The notes beneath the pieces are model-generated. The model searched no databases. It worked only from the letters and a program-made list of their open reading frames with translations, and was not told the DNA's origin. From Thiohalophilus sp. (GTDB lineage Bacteria > Pseudomonadota > Gammaproteobacteria > UBA6429 > Thiohalophilaceae): a stretch of 64,000 nucleotides of DNA. Location: the NCBI RefSeq assembly GCF_034522235.1, contig NZ_JAXHLN010000003.1:186001-250000 (forward strand). Reading direction: 5' to 3'. Shown here one piece after another: positions 7,061 to 16,334 of this stretch. Within the stretch, counting starts at the first letter, position 1. Each line of letters begins with the position of its first letter. The position numbers and the translations under genes are program-made.

Positions 7061-10000
7061 ATGCCGCAATACCGACAATTCGAAATTCGCACGTCTCGCC
7101 CTGCCGGTCTGTGGGCCTGGGTTCTGCTTGTCCTGGGTTGCCTCATCTGGGCACCTGCAGCCCTGGCGGACAGAACCATTGACTCCGTCACCCTGGACGG
7201 CTCTGCCTCGGTCACTGTTGAGCCCGGGGCGGCAATTACCGCCTCCGTTACCGTTACAACCACCGGTCCTCCGGGTAATAGTCCCGCGACAAGATGGGAA
7301 TCCACCGACTGGCGCATTGCAACCTCACCGCCAGGCACAATCAGCTGTGAAGACACACCAGATCATCGTGGCGCAGGGACTTACAATGAGAGTTTTTCCG
7401 TCACTGCTCCGACATCCAGCGGGACTTATAATGCGTACTTCATCGCCTATGAGGATGATAGCTGCGGTGACGGCGCCAGCACTCTCTTCACGCTAACTGA
7501 TGCCGTTACGGTCAGTTTACCTCCGGTTGCCGATTACCGTCTGGACGAAGATGCCTGGAACGGGACGAGCGGCGAAGTACTGGATTCAAGCGGCAATGCT
7601 GATCACGGCACCGCAGCCAACGGTGCCGATACGCTTGATCCGGGACGTATTTGCCGCGCCGGTCTTTTCGACGGAAATGACGACTATGTGGATGTTCCGA
7701 ATCTGTCAGACAACCTCAATGGCACGGCAAGCCTGGCCTTCTGGATCAGAACCACACAAACGGGCAACAACACGGCCTGGCAGGCTCCCGGGATAACCGG
7801 TGTTGAGCAAAGCGGCGGCACGGATGATATTTTCTGGGGCTGGATTGACGCTGCCGGACGCATTGGGATCACTGTAGGCAATGACAACAGCGCGAAATCG
7901 AATACTGTTATCAATGACAATCTCTGGCACCACATTGTCCTGACCCGCAATGCCACTAATGGCGAATACAAGATCTATATCGACGGCAACCTGGATACCT
8001 CCGGCACCATTGCCTCTGGCACTATCGGGACAGAGTACAGCAGTATCGGTCGTATTGAAGATACCGGCGGGTCACCGGAATACTTTCAGGGTGAACTCGA
8101 CGAAATTCTGATTTTCGATTCTGTATTGGCAGACAGCGAGGTACAGCAAGGCTATAACAATCAAAGCAGCGGTAACAACTGGGACGGCTCCACACGCACC
8201 TGTTCAGGCACGCCGCCGCCTGCTTGTGATCCGATTACCCCTGGTGCAACAACTACAAACACCAGCAATGGCAGCCCGCTCTCACTCGATATACCAGCAG
8301 GTGTAGAAACCGGTGATGTACTGATTGCCCAGGTTGCTGTTCGTCGCGATGACTTTTGTTTTACTAACTGTGACAATATTTCAGCTCCTGCTGGCTGGAC
8401 CAAGGTCCGCGATGATGTTTCGGGGCTATGGTTGGATCGCACTTCGACCCAAACCATTTATTATCGTGTTGTCGATGGCAGTGAACCCGCATCTTATCAA
8501 TGGACCTTTCCCAATGATCGCGCGGCCGGTGGTATTACCGCCTTCAGTGGCGTCGATGTCACGGATCCGATTGATGACGACAGTGGTCAGGCCGACGACG
8601 ATTCGACCATCACTGCGCCCTCTGTCACCAGCACAGAAGACAACGGCTATCTGGTCGCGCTGTTTGCCAGTGCGAGCGGGAATACCGATGTCACTCCCAC
8701 GGCTTCTCTAACCACGCTGTATCAACCACGCACGGGTGGTGGCCCCAATGGCATTGCCATCGCCACCGGCATACAAGCATTACCCAATGCAGGCGCCACC
8801 GGTGACCGTACCGCAACTGCCAGTGATACCGACAACATTGGCCAGATGCTTGTTCTGCGGCCCGAAGACTGCCCGACCGGCATCGATCATTTTGAGATCC
8901 GTCATGATGGATCGGCCCTGACCTGTAACCCGGAACCCGTCACGATCAGAGCCTGTCTGGACAGTGGCTGTACGACCGAGGCTTCCAGCGACGTCAGCGT
9001 CACCCTGTCGCCCACCGGCTGGGTGGGGGGCGACACCAAGATCATCAGCGGCGGCTCGGCCAGCTTCGATCTACGCCACACCACGGCGGAGGCGGTCACC
9101 CTGGGCGTCGCCAGCTCCTCGCCCTCGGCTGACTTTCCGCCGGTCTGCGTGAACACGGCTGACGGCACCGACAGTTGCGAGCTCACATTTCATGACACGG
9201 GTTTCCTGATCGATGTACCGGCCCAGACCTCCTGTGAAACCTCGACGAGTCTGACTCTCAGTGCTGTCAGAAAGAGCACCACCAATCCAGAACGATGTGT
9301 CCCGGCCTTTTCGAGCACAACCAAAAATCTCAAGATCTGGGCAAACTATTCCGACCCGGCCAGCGGTACGCAGAATGTCACCCTGACTCATGCAACCAAT
9401 GATTACACCCTGCCTGATGCCGAGCCCGGCACGCCCAATGTGCCGGTACAGTTCGATGCCAACGCCGACGCCATCTACAACCTGACCTATCCCGATGCCG
9501 GCCGGCTGACATTGAATGCCAAATATGAGGGTAGCGGTGACGATGCCGGGCTAACCATGATCGGTAACGACACTTATGTGACCAAACCGGCGAAGTTCTA
9601 TGTCTATTCCGATGATGCCAACGCCGACTGCGCAGCGGGTGACGCCACATGCTCGGCGTTCACCAGCGCCGGCACCAGCTTCAACCTCAAGGTACGCGCG
9701 GCCTGTTCCGACAACAGCGTCACGCCCAATTTCCAGCTGGATAACATCAGCCTCGGCCACAACCTGGTGGCGCCAGGGGGCGGTGATAGCGGCAGCATCA
9801 ACGTCACCAGCTTCGACATATCCGATACGGATAACGGCGAACATTTAATCGATAACCAGACCATCTCGGAAGTCGGCGTCTTCACCTTCACCACCTCGCT
9901 TGGGACCGGTGTGGATTACTTTGGCGAGACCAGCATCGGGTCCACGGCGGACAATACCAGTGACAATATCGGCCGCTTCACCCCGCACCATTTCGATGTC

Positions 10001-10855
10001 ACCGCCACCGAGGCCTGTAATGGAACATTTACCTATTCCGGCCAACCTTTTACCGTGACGCTGGATTCATTGAACCTGGGCGGTAACCCGACACGCAATT
10101 ACCGCGACGGATTCGTGCGCGATCCGGTGATTTCCGATGCCGGCAACACGACCAACTTCACCAACAACACGCTGGATACCACCTATTTCACGACCAACGA
10201 CGGAATCGGCGTACGCAATGATGTCACCTACACCTTCCCCGACAAGGAAACCGCACCGTTATCCATTAACCAACTGCGTGCCACCGATGGTGACGGGGTC
10301 AGCTCGAGCGGTTATACCGAAGGCCAGCTCAATATCCGCAGCGGACGGATCGCACTGGACAATGCCTACGGTTCCGAGCTGGAAGATCTGCAGGTGCCGA
10401 TGTTCGCCCAGTACTACGACGGCAGCGCTTTCGTCACCAACACACTCGACGAGTGCGATAACGGCGTCACCATCGATCTGCTTAATCCCACCGATACCGT
10501 GACTGTCGGCGATGGCGATTCGCGCGGTGAGACCTGTGTGCAGGATAACGGTAACCCTGGAAACACCAGTGGTTCTGACGGCTGTGCAGTTGCCGCACTG
10601 GACACGGATATCTGGTATACCGACACGCCTGACGATGGTGTTTATACGCTCTATCTCAAGGCACCCGACAGCGATGCTAACTTCGATCCCGACAACCCGA
10701 TCTACGGTAACGTCACCGTACGTGCCAACGCACCGGCGTATTTAGAATTCGATTGGGACGACGATGGCAGCGAGCAAGACCCCGAGTCCACCGCCACCTT
10801 CGGCCGCTACCGGGGCGACGATCGGATCATCTACTGGCGGGAAAAATTCCAGTAA
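7061..10855 (+). CDS. mshQ: MshQ-like large exported protein with LamG-type domain
   Basis: A 1264-residue protein with a signal peptide (hydrophobic segment WAWVLLVLGCLIW, cut after PAALA). Residues about 156-364 form a concanavalin/LamG-like domain (VADYRLDEDAWNG, FDGNDDYVDVP, LAFWIRT, WHHIVLTRN, YIDGNLD, GELDEILIFDSVL). From about residue 620 the MshQ-specific part follows (DHFEIRHDGSALTCNPEPVTIRAC, later NIGRFTPHHFDVTATEACNGTFTYSGQPF). The ATG at 7061 is preferred to the TTG at 7022 because it gives a normal signal peptide. MshQ proteins close MSHA operons and are thought to act at the cell surface or pilus tip; the LamG part suggests carbohydrate or surface binding. Last gene of the operon. 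Confidence 0.82.
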   Translation: MPQYRQFEIRTSRPAGLWAWVLLVLGCLIWAPAALADRTIDSVTLDGSASVTVEPGAAITASVTVTTTGPPGNSPATRWESTDWRIATSPPGTISCEDTPDHRGAGTYNESFSVTAPTSSGTYNAYFIAYEDDSCGDGASTLFTLTDAVTVSLPPVADYRLDEDAWNGTSGEVLDSSGNADHGTAANGADTLDPGRICRAGLFDGNDDYVDVPNLSDNLNGTASLAFWIRTTQTGNNTAWQAPGITGVEQSGGTDDIFWGWIDAAGRIGITVGNDNSAKSNTVINDNLWHHIVLTRNATNGEYKIYIDGNLDTSGTIASGTIGTEYSSIGRIEDTGGSPEYFQGELDEILIFDSVLADSEVQQGYNNQSSGNNWDGSTRTCSGTPPPACDPITPGATTTNTSNGSPLSLDIPAGVETGDVLIAQVAVRRDDFCFTNCDNISAPAGWTKVRDDVSGLWLDRTSTQTIYYRVVDGSEPASYQWTFPNDRAAGGITAFSGVDVTDPIDDDSGQADDDSTITAPSVTSTEDNGYLVALFASASGNTDVTPTASLTTLYQPRTGGGPNGIAIATGIQALPNAGATGDRTATASDTDNIGQMLVLRPEDCPTGIDHFEIRHDGSALTCNPEPVTIRACLDSGCTTEASSDVSVTLSPTGWVGGDTKIISGGSASFDLRHTTAEAVTLGVASSSPSADFPPVCVNTADGTDSCELTFHDTGFLIDVPAQTSCETSTSLTLSAVRKSTTNPERCVPAFSSTTKNLKIWANYSDPASGTQNVTLTHATNDYTLPDAEPGTPNVPVQFDANADAIYNLTYPDAGRLTLNAKYEGSGDDAGLTMIGNDTYVTKPAKFYVYSDDANADCAAGDATCSAFTSAGTSFNLKVRAACSDNSVTPNFQLDNISLGHNLVAPGGGDSGSINVTSFDISDTDNGEHLIDNQTISEVGVFTFTTSLGTGVDYFGETSIGSTADNTSDNIGRFTPHHFDVTATEACNGTFTYSGQPFTVTLDSLNLGGNPTRNYRDGFVRDPVISDAGNTTNFTNNTLDTTYFTTNDGIGVRNDVTYTFPDKETAPLSINQLRATDGDGVSSSGYTEGQLNIRSGRIALDNAYGSELEDLQVPMFAQYYDGSAFVTNTLDECDNGVTIDLLNPTDTVTVGDGDSRGETCVQDNGNPGNTSGSDGCAVAALDTDIWYTDTPDDGVYTLYLKAPDSDANFDPDNPIYGNVTVRANAPAYLEFDWDDDGSEQDPESTATFGRYRGDDRIIYWREKFQ

Positions 10856-10861
10856 CAAAGA

Positions 10862-11030
10862 TTCACCACCAAGGCACGAAGACACCAAGAAATAATTTAT
10901 TATCAATTAAAGCTCAAGTGACAACGGAATTTGTATTACGTACCGATTCTCTCATCGCAATGAACAGTGTCAGATAGCAATACTTCGTCACATCAAGCAT
11001 TTACTTGGTGTCTTCGTGTCTTGGTGGTTC
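10862..11030. repeat. Paired inverted CACCAAG-type element
   Basis: The arm at 10864-10888 and the arm at 11004-11028 are reverse complements with one mismatch in 25, enclosing about 115 AT-rich bases. The pair fills the gap between the converging ends of mshQ and ntrC and might form a long hairpin in either transcript. Confidence 0.8.
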
Positions 11031-11038
11031 AGCTCTTG

Positions 11039-12430
11039 TTATAAATTCAGTTCCTTGATCTTGCGGGTGAGAGTGTTACGCCCCCAGCCGAGCAGTTTGG
11101 CGGCGTCCTGGCGTCGGCCGCCGGTTTTTTTCAGGGCGGTTTCGATCATTACCCGCTCGAATTGCGGCATGGCCTGATCGAGGATGGCGGTATGGCCCCG
11201 GGAGAGTTCCTGCTCGGCCCAGTGACGCAGCAGTTCGCTCCAGTCACCGTCGAAACGAGTTTCGTCCTTGCTGTGCAGCATCTCGGGGGGCAGGTCGTCG
11301 ATGTGCACGACCTGGCCAGGGGACATCACCGTCAGCCAGCGGCAGGTGTTTTCCAGTTGCCGCACGTTGCCGGGCCAATCCTGTCGCGCCAGGTACTCCA
11401 TTACCGCCTTGTCCAGGCTTTTCGCCTCGACATTGAGCTCCTTGGCCGCGCGATTCAAAAAGTGTTGTGCCAGCAGCGGGATATCCTCGCGCCGCTCGCG
11501 CATGGCGGGGATGTGAATGCGAATCACGTTGAGGCGATGAAACAGATCCTCGCGAAAGCGCCCCTGTTCCACCAGCTTTTCCAGGTTCTGATGGGTCGCG
11601 GCAATGATACGCACATCCACTTTGACCGCGCTGTGTCCACCCACCCGGTAGAATTCGCCGTCGGCCAGGACGCGCAACAGCCGCGTCTGCAGTTCCGAGG
11701 GCATGTCGCCGATCTCATCCAGAAACAGCGTGCCACCGTCGGCCTGTTCGAAGCGGCCCTGACGGGCGGTATTGGCGCCGGTAAAGGCGCCTTTTTCATG
11801 GCCGAACAGTTCGGACTCAAGCAGATCCCGCGGGATCGCCGCCATGTTCAGGGCAATGAACGGCTGTCCGGCACGTGGGCTGTGGCGATGCAGCGCCTGG
11901 GCCACCAGCTCCTTGCCGGTCCCCGATTCGCCGTTGATCAACACGGTGATATTGGATCGCGCCAGACGACCGATGGCCCGAAACACCTCCTGCATGGAGG
12001 GCGCTTCACCGATGATCTCGGCGTCTATCTGGCCCGCCGGGGTTTCGCCGGTATCGGTTTCGCGTCGATGACTGATGGCGCGGCGCGCCAGATCCACCGC
12101 CTCGTCCACATCGAAGGGTTTGGGCAGGTATTCAAACGCGCCGACTTCATAGGCGCTGACCGCGCTATCCAGATCGGTATGCGCGGTAATAATGATCACC
12201 GGCAACCCGGGGTATTTATCATGAATCCGGCCCAACAGCTCCAGGCCGTCCATGCCCGGCATGCGAATGTCACTGATGATGACATCCGGTTCGCTGCGAT
12301 TGAGCGCGCGCAATACGCTGTCGGCCTCGTCGAAACTGCGCACCTCCATCTCGGCATTTTTAAAGGCCTTCTCCAGCACCCAGCGGATTGAGCGGTCGTC
12401 GTCGACGATCCAGATGGTTTCCTTGCTCAT
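11039..12430 (-). CDS. glnG: Nitrogen regulation response regulator NtrC (NR-I)
   Basis: A 463-residue sigma-54 activator. Receiver domain 1-120 with phospho-acceptor Asp54 ([11 protein letters not shown]). Central AAA+ domain from about residue 140 with Walker A GESGTGKE, the GAFTGA loop that contacts sigma-54, [12 protein letters not shown], and [13 protein letters not shown]-terminal Fis-type helix-turn-helix ([25 protein letters not shown]). The ATG at 12430 is the natural start ([12 protein letters not shown]). It follows ntrB by seven bases in one transcript. When phosphorylated by NtrB it should activate glnA, whose upstream region carries matching sites. Confidence 0.95.
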   Translation of the reverse strand: MSKETIWIVDDDRSIRWVLEKAFKNAEMEVRSFDEADSVLRALNRSEPDVIISDIRMPGMDGLELLGRIHDKYPGLPVIIITAHTDLDSAVSAYEVGAFEYLPKPFDVDEAVDLARRAISHRRETDTGETPAGQIDAEIIGEAPSMQEVFRAIGRLARSNITVLINGESGTGKELVAQALHRHSPRAGQPFIALNMAAIPRDLLESELFGHEKGAFTGANTARQGRFEQADGGTLFLDEIGDMPSELQTRLLRVLADGEFYRVGGHSAVKVDVRIIAATHQNLEKLVEQGRFREDLFHRLNVIRIHIPAMRERREDIPLLAQHFLNRAAKELNVEAKSLDKAVMEYLARQDWPGNVRQLENTCRWLTVMSPGQVVHIDDLPPEMLHSKDETRFDGDWSELLRHWAEQELSRGHTAILDQAMPQFERVMIETALKKTGGRRQDAAKLLGWGRNTLTRKIKELNL

Positions 12431-12437
12431 GGTTGTC

Positions 12438-13511
12438 TCACGCCTCAAGTTCGATCGGTATATAGATGGAAAAGACGGTTCGGCCCGGTTCACTGTCGCA
12501 TTCGATGATGCCGTTGTGCTGCTGAATCAGTGACTGGGCGATGGCCAGCCCCAGACCGGTGCCTTCGGCCCGGCTGGAGACCATGGGGAAGAAAATCCGC
12601 TCCAGAATCTCCGCCGGGATGCCCGGGCCGTTATCGATAATCTGGATCTGCGCCACCAGATCATGCTGTTTCTGGCCAATGGTAAATTTGCGCACCACCC
12701 GGGTACGCAGCAGGATTTCGCCTTCACCCTGCAGCGCCTCGATGGCATTACGAATAATGTTAAGCAGGGCCTGGACGATCTGATCCCGATCGGCGGTCAG
12801 GTCGGGAATACTGGGATCATAATCCCGCCGGATCTGAACCCCCTGCGATGCCTCGGCCAGCAACAGGCTGCGCACATGTTCCAGCAGCTCATGGATATTG
12901 ACCTGCGAGAGTTTCGGCAGCTTGTTGGGTCCCAGAATCCGATTGACCAGCTTCTGCAGGCGATCCGCTTCGCTGATGATGACGCCGGTGTATTCCTTGA
13001 GCTCATCGGTGGGCAGCTCGCGCGCCAGTAACTGGGCCGCGCCGCGCAATCCGCCCAGCGGATTTTTGATTTCATGGGCCAGACCGCGCAGCATCTGCTG
13101 GGTGGTCTGCTGCTGGATCGCGCGGCTCTCGTCCCGGGCGATGCGCAACAGGCGATCCATCTGGCTGACCTCCACCAGCAGCTCCGGGCTTTGCTCGCGC
13201 TCCATCAGCGGCAGGGCGGTCAGATCCACCACCACCTCGTGGCCGTGCACCAGTTTGAGTGTGACCTCATGGCGGGTAAAGGGATGCCCGCTGGCCAGGG
13301 CCTCGCGCAATTCATCGGCGACATTGTCGGGGGTTTCGAACAGTTCCTCGAAACGGTGGCCGATCAAATGCGGCCCGCTGCTGCCAAACAGCATCTCGGT
13401 CGCGGCGTTCACATAGCGCAGGCGCAAATCCTGGTCGAACAGCATCAGCCCCGAGGTCATGGCCTCAAGGACACGCTGTTGCAAATCGGGGGATGGGGTC
13501 ATCGTCTCCAT
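12438..13511 (-). CDS. glnL: Nitrogen regulation sensor histidine kinase NtrB (NR-II)
   Basis: A 357-residue cytoplasmic kinase/phosphatase. N-terminal PAS domain (SGLMLFDQDLRLRYVNAATEMLFG, about 17-120). HisKA domain with His146 in LAHEIKNPLGGLRGAAQLL. HATPase_c with NIIRNAIEAL, DNGPGIP and GTGLGLAIAQSLI. In this family, PII protein switches it between kinase and phosphatase activity toward NtrC. No membrane segment is present, as expected. The region ahead carries a candidate sigma-54 promoter and an NtrC site. Confidence 0.95.
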   Translation of the reverse strand: METMTPSPDLQQRVLEAMTSGLMLFDQDLRLRYVNAATEMLFGSSGPHLIGHRFEELFETPDNVADELREALASGHPFTRHEVTLKLVHGHEVVVDLTALPLMEREQSPELLVEVSQMDRLLRIARDESRAIQQQTTQQMLRGLAHEIKNPLGGLRGAAQLLARELPTDELKEYTGVIISEADRLQKLVNRILGPNKLPKLSQVNIHELLEHVRSLLLAEASQGVQIRRDYDPSIPDLTADRDQIVQALLNIIRNAIEALQGEGEILLRTRVVRKFTIGQKQHDLVAQIQIIDNGPGIPAEILERIFFPMVSSRAEGTGLGLAIAQSLIQQHNGIIECDSEPGRTVFSIYIPIELEA

Positions 13512-13564
13512 ACCCGGGCTGTAGCAAGAACCAAACCATAACGCACCATTTTCGGTGCCCGTTC

Positions 13565-13580
13565 GGCAGGTTTTTGGCCA
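13565..13580 (-). promoter_or_regulatory. Candidate sigma-54 promoter ahead of ntrB
   Basis: On the minus strand TGGCCAAAAACCTGCC has GG and GC elements at the required 10-base separation and keeps TGGC and TGC of the consensus. It lies about 55 bases before the ntrB start and downstream of an NtrC-like site at 13709-13723. Confidence 0.4.
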
Positions 13581-13708
13581 GCCCGATAAAGGGCTTGAAT
13601 TACAAGCAGTTAGTGAGCCTGCTCAGTGCTGTTTTGACATCGCTGCGCTGTTTTGGACCGCGACGGCATACTGCACACACTACAGCATAGCGCAGGCGGG
13701 GCCTGTAT

Positions 13709-13723
13709 GCACCAAAGTAGTGC
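13709..13723. promoter_or_regulatory. NtrC-binding-site-like dyad upstream of ntrB
   Basis: GCACC-AAAGT-AGTGC matches the GCACC-N5-GGTGC consensus at nine of ten positions. It lies just past the DUF4124 gene stop, about 200 bases ahead of ntrB, and has the same half-site variant (AGTGC) as the site at 16287-16301 ahead of glnA. Confidence 0.55.
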
Positions 13724-13730
13724 GACGCGG

Positions 13731-14351
13731 TCAGGGGGTGGATGAAGGCGGTGACGGTTTGGGCGGATTGGTCGGTGTTGGTCCGGGAATCGTAACTTTC
13801 GGCGGATTGGTGGGCGTTGGCCCGGAACCCGAGGACGAGCTCGATGGCGTAATACTGCGACGCAGCAGGTGGAAGGTGACGCCAGGGCTCGCGGCCAGAA
13901 CCTCACCGTCATTATCCACCACTTCCAGTTTCACCGTGTGGGTGCCCCGATCGACATTTGTCAGATTCACCGCGGCGCCGGTTTGCTCCAGGGGCTCGCC
14001 GTCCAGGCGCCAGCGTAACTGATGGCCACCGCGCAGGGCCGGCTGAACGTTACCCTGCAGCGTCACGTTACCGGCATTGGCGCGGATGGACTCATCATTA
14101 CGCGGCGAGGTAATGGTGACCTCATACCTCGACGCGTCTTCTCGCTCACGCTCCGGCGGCTGGTAATTGATATCAGGAGACTTTTCAAACCGGGTGGTGG
14201 GCGCCTGCTCCACCGACATCACCTCGCTGCCTTCTATCGGTTGATCGCTGTACTCCACCGAGCCGTCCGGGTTGACCTTTTTGTACACCTTGTCGGCCGC
14301 CACAGCCGGCAGGGTGAACAACAGCAAAATAATCAGGCAGTAATTTTTCAT
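13731..14351 (-). CDS. DUF4124-domain periplasmic protein
   Basis: A 206-residue protein with a signal peptide (MKNYCLIILLLFTLPAVAA) followed at once by the DUF4124 signature DKVYKKVNPDGSVEYSDQP. The centre (about residues 75-170) looks like an Ig-like beta domain (YEVTITSPRNDESIRANAGNVTLQGNVQP...VEVVDNDGEVLA-like text). The tail is a low-complexity linker with a Pro/Thr repeat (GPTPTNPPK twice). The function is unknown. It lies between glnA and ntrB on the same strand, an arrangement I believe is recurrent in related genomes, but no link to nitrogen control is shown. Confidence 0.75.
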   Translation of the reverse strand: MKNYCLIILLLFTLPAVAADKVYKKVNPDGSVEYSDQPIEGSEVMSVEQAPTTRFEKSPDINYQPPEREREDASRYEVTITSPRNDESIRANAGNVTLQGNVQPALRGGHQLRWRLDGEPLEQTGAAVNLTNVDRGTHTVKLEVVDNDGEVLAASPGVTFHLLRRSITPSSSSSGSGPTPTNPPKVTIPGPTPTNPPKPSPPSSTP

Positions 14352-14448
14352 ATCTCAAGAATAGCCCTGGCACGGCATATCCACAATAGATCTTTACTTC
14401 AGGGCGGGCTTATTGGTCAAGAATCCGCTTCGTAAGTAATAGCTCAGG

Positions 14449-14477
14449 GGCGAGGGACGAGTAACGAGGGGCGACGA
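14449..14477. repeat. CGAGGGACGAG dispersed repeat
   Basis: Contains CGAGGGACGAGTAACGAGG, nearly identical to the copy inside mshD (4899-4927), here in a non-coding position. Confidence 0.7.
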
Positions 14478-14485
14478 AATACGCT

Positions 14486-14647
14486 AACCACCAAGACGCC
14501 AAGACACGAAGGAAATGATTTTTGTATCCGGGACATACCATAGGATGCGTTCCACGCATCCCACAGCCTTTACTACGACCGAACAAAAGCCCGACATTTT
14601 AGTTTATTATAAATTTGATTCTTGGTGTCTTCGTGTCTTGGTGGTAA
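14486..14647. repeat. Paired inverted CACCAAG-type element, diverged
   Basis: Left arm AACCACCAAGACGCCAAGAC (from 14486) and right arm CTTGGTGTCTTCGTGTCTTG (from 14621) have the family words in opposite orientation. The left arm is more diverged than at the other loci. Confidence 0.65.
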
Positions 14648-14665
14648 AAATCTTTACGTCCTGAA

Positions 14666-14696
14666 ACAAAAACGCCCCCTTGCGGGGGCGTTTTGT
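14666..14696 (-). terminator. Rho-independent terminator of glnA
   Basis: On the minus strand, AACGCCCCC-GCAA-GGGGGCGTT is followed by TTTGTTT. It begins about 20 bases after the glnA stop codon and separates glnA from the DUF4124-ntrBC genes. Confidence 0.85.
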
Positions 14697-14714
14697 TTTC
14701 GCCTGTGTTGCTGC

Positions 14715-16121
14715 TTACAGACTGTAGTACATGTCGAACTCGACCGGATGGGTGGTCATGCGGAAGCGGGTGACTTCATCCATCTTCAGTTTGATGTAGG
14801 CATCGATGACATCATCGGTGAACACCCCACCCTGGGTCAGGAAGGCCCGGTCTTCGCTCAGACAATCCAGCGCCTGGTCGAACGAGTGGCAGACGGTCGG
14901 GATGCTGGCGGCTTCTTCGGCCGGCAGATCGTACAGGTCCTTGTCCATGGCGTCGCCCGGGTGGATCTTGTTCTGGATGCCGTCCAGACCGGCCATCATC
15001 ATGGCGGTGAAGGCCAGGTACGGGTTGGCGGTCGGATCCGGGAAGCGCACCTCGATGCGACGACCTTTCGGGTTAGCCACGTACGGGATACGAATGGACG
15101 CGGAGCGGTTACGGGCCGAATAGGCCAGCATCACCGGCGCTTCAAAACCCGGCACCAGACGCTTGTAGGAGTTGGTCGAGGCGTTGGTGAAGGCATTCAG
15201 TGCACGGGCATGCTTGATGATCCCGCCAATATAGTAGAGCGCGGTTTCGGACAGGCCGCCATATTCGTTACCCGAGAACAGGTTCTGTCCGTCTTTCATC
15301 AGTGACTGATGCACGTGCATGCCGCTGCCGTTATCGCCGACCAGCGGCTTGGGCATGAAGGTGGCGGTCTTGCCATAGATGTGCGCGACATTGAGGATCA
15401 CGTATTTCATACGCTGGTTCCAGTCGGCCCGCTCCACCAGGGTGCTGAACTTGGTGCCGATTTCACACTGGCCGGCGGTGGCGACTTCGTGATGGTGCAC
15501 TTCAACCGGCACGCCCACCTCTTCGAGTGCCAGGCACATGGCGGCACGCAGATCGTTCAGGGAATCGACCGGCGGTACGGGGAAGTAACCGCCTTTCATG
15601 CCCGGGCGGTGACCGATGTTGCCGTCGGTATACACCCGCTCGGAGTTCCATTCGGCTTCTTCGGAATCCACCTTGTAGAAGGCGCCGCTCATATCCGAGC
15701 CCCAGCGGACGTCGTCCAGGACGAAGAACTCGGGTTCCGGGCCGAACAGGGCGGTATCGGCAATGCCGGTGGACTGCAGGTAAGCTTCACCGCGCTTGGC
15801 GATGGAGCGGGGATCGCGCTCGTAGCCCTGGCCGGTGGTCGGCTCCAGGATGTCACAGGTCAGGTTCAGGCTCGGCTCTTCGGAGAAGGGATCCAGGAAG
15901 GCGCTGTCGGCATCGGGCATCAGGATCATGTCCGATTCGTTGATGCCCTTCCAGCCGGAGATGGACGAGCCGTCGAACATCTTGCCTTCGGTAAACAGGT
16001 CTTCATCCTCGGCGTGGGCCGGCACGGAAACGTGCTGCTCCTTGCCGCGGGTATCGGTGAAACGGAAATCAATAAACTTGACGCCGTTATCTTTAATCAT
16101 CTTCATGACTTTGTCAGACAT
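14715..16121 (-). CDS. glnA: Glutamine synthetase type I
   Basis: A 468-residue cytoplasmic enzyme that makes glutamine from glutamate, ammonia and ATP, forming dodecamers in this family. Visible signatures: [17 protein letters not shown] near the N-terminus, [13 protein letters not shown], the metal/substrate text [11 protein letters not shown] and [11 protein letters not shown], and the ATP-region [11 protein letters not shown]. Tyr397 in LYDLPAEEA is at exactly the adenylylation position of the regulated GSI-beta class, so control by GlnE is expected. A sigma-54 promoter and two NtrC sites lie upstream (16208-16332). Confidence 0.97.
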   Translation of the reverse strand: MSDKVMKMIKDNGVKFIDFRFTDTRGKEQHVSVPAHAEDEDLFTEGKMFDGSSISGWKGINESDMILMPDADSAFLDPFSEEPSLNLTCDILEPTTGQGYERDPRSIAKRGEAYLQSTGIADTALFGPEPEFFVLDDVRWGSDMSGAFYKVDSEEAEWNSERVYTDGNIGHRPGMKGGYFPVPPVDSLNDLRAAMCLALEEVGVPVEVHHHEVATAGQCEIGTKFSTLVERADWNQRMKYVILNVAHIYGKTATFMPKPLVGDNGSGMHVHQSLMKDGQNLFSGNEYGGLSETALYYIGGIIKHARALNAFTNASTNSYKRLVPGFEAPVMLAYSARNRSASIRIPYVANPKGRRIEVRFPDPTANPYLAFTAMMMAGLDGIQNKIHPGDAMDKDLYDLPAEEAASIPTVCHSFDQALDCLSEDRAFLTQGGVFTDDVIDAYIKLKMDEVTRFRMTTHPVEFDMYYSL

Positions 16122-16207
16122 TTAAGCTTCTCCGGTTATCTCAATATTCAGTGTTATCCAGAATTGCGCTGTCGTTGGCGCAGTCCAAAATCGGTTGCCC
16201 AATCAGG

Positions 16208-16223
16208 TGCACGAACCATGCCA
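16208..16223 (-). promoter_or_regulatory. Sigma-54 promoter of glnA
   Basis: On the minus strand TGGCATGGTTCGTGCA matches TGGCAYR-N4-TTGCW with one difference and has the invariant GG and GC spaced by ten bases. It predicts a transcript start near 16196, about 75 bases ahead of the glnA ATG. Confidence 0.75.
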
Positions 16224-16283
16224 CACCGTAACAGGCTGATTCGACAGGGGTTTTATACCCCCGGTGGCCGCCATGCGGGAGCG

Positions 16284-16304
16284 TGCGCACCATAACAGTG
16301 CATA
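16284..16304. promoter_or_regulatory. NtrC site 1 upstream of glnA
   Basis: GCACC-ATAAC-AGTGC (16287-16301) matches the NtrC dyad GCACC-N5-GGTGC at nine of ten positions. It lies about 65 bases upstream of the -24 element. Confidence 0.65.
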
Positions 16305-16315
16305 TAATGCAGTTT

Positions 16316-16334
16316 TAGCATCATTTCGGTGCAT
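16316..16334. promoter_or_regulatory. NtrC site 2 upstream of glnA
   Basis: GCATC-ATTTC-GGTGC (16318-16332) also matches nine of ten positions. Its centre is 31 bases (three helical turns) from site 1, the spacing of a cooperative NtrC enhancer. It abuts the stop codon of the cation transporter gene. Confidence 0.65.

Larger units (their letters stand above)
14352..14714. other. 363-bp non-coding gap between glnA and the DUF4124 gene
   Basis: No credible gene. It contains a CGAGGGACGAGTAACGAGG repeat (14449-14477), a paired CACCAAG-type element (14486-14647), a short hairpin GGATGCGTTCCACGCATCC (14543-14561), and the glnA terminator (14666-14696). Confidence 0.7.

Noticed and set aside
11162..12391. 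Long open frame antisense to ntrC
   Set aside because: Mirrors the conserved ntrC frame; composition typical of antisense shadows.
14543..14561. Additional parS site (contains GTTCCACG)
   Set aside because: Only half matches; it is a GGATGCGT...ACGCATCC hairpin, not the 16-bp palindrome.
15309..16295. Long open frame antisense to glnA and its promoter
   Set aside because: Covers a certain gene and its sigma-54 promoter; no family recognised.
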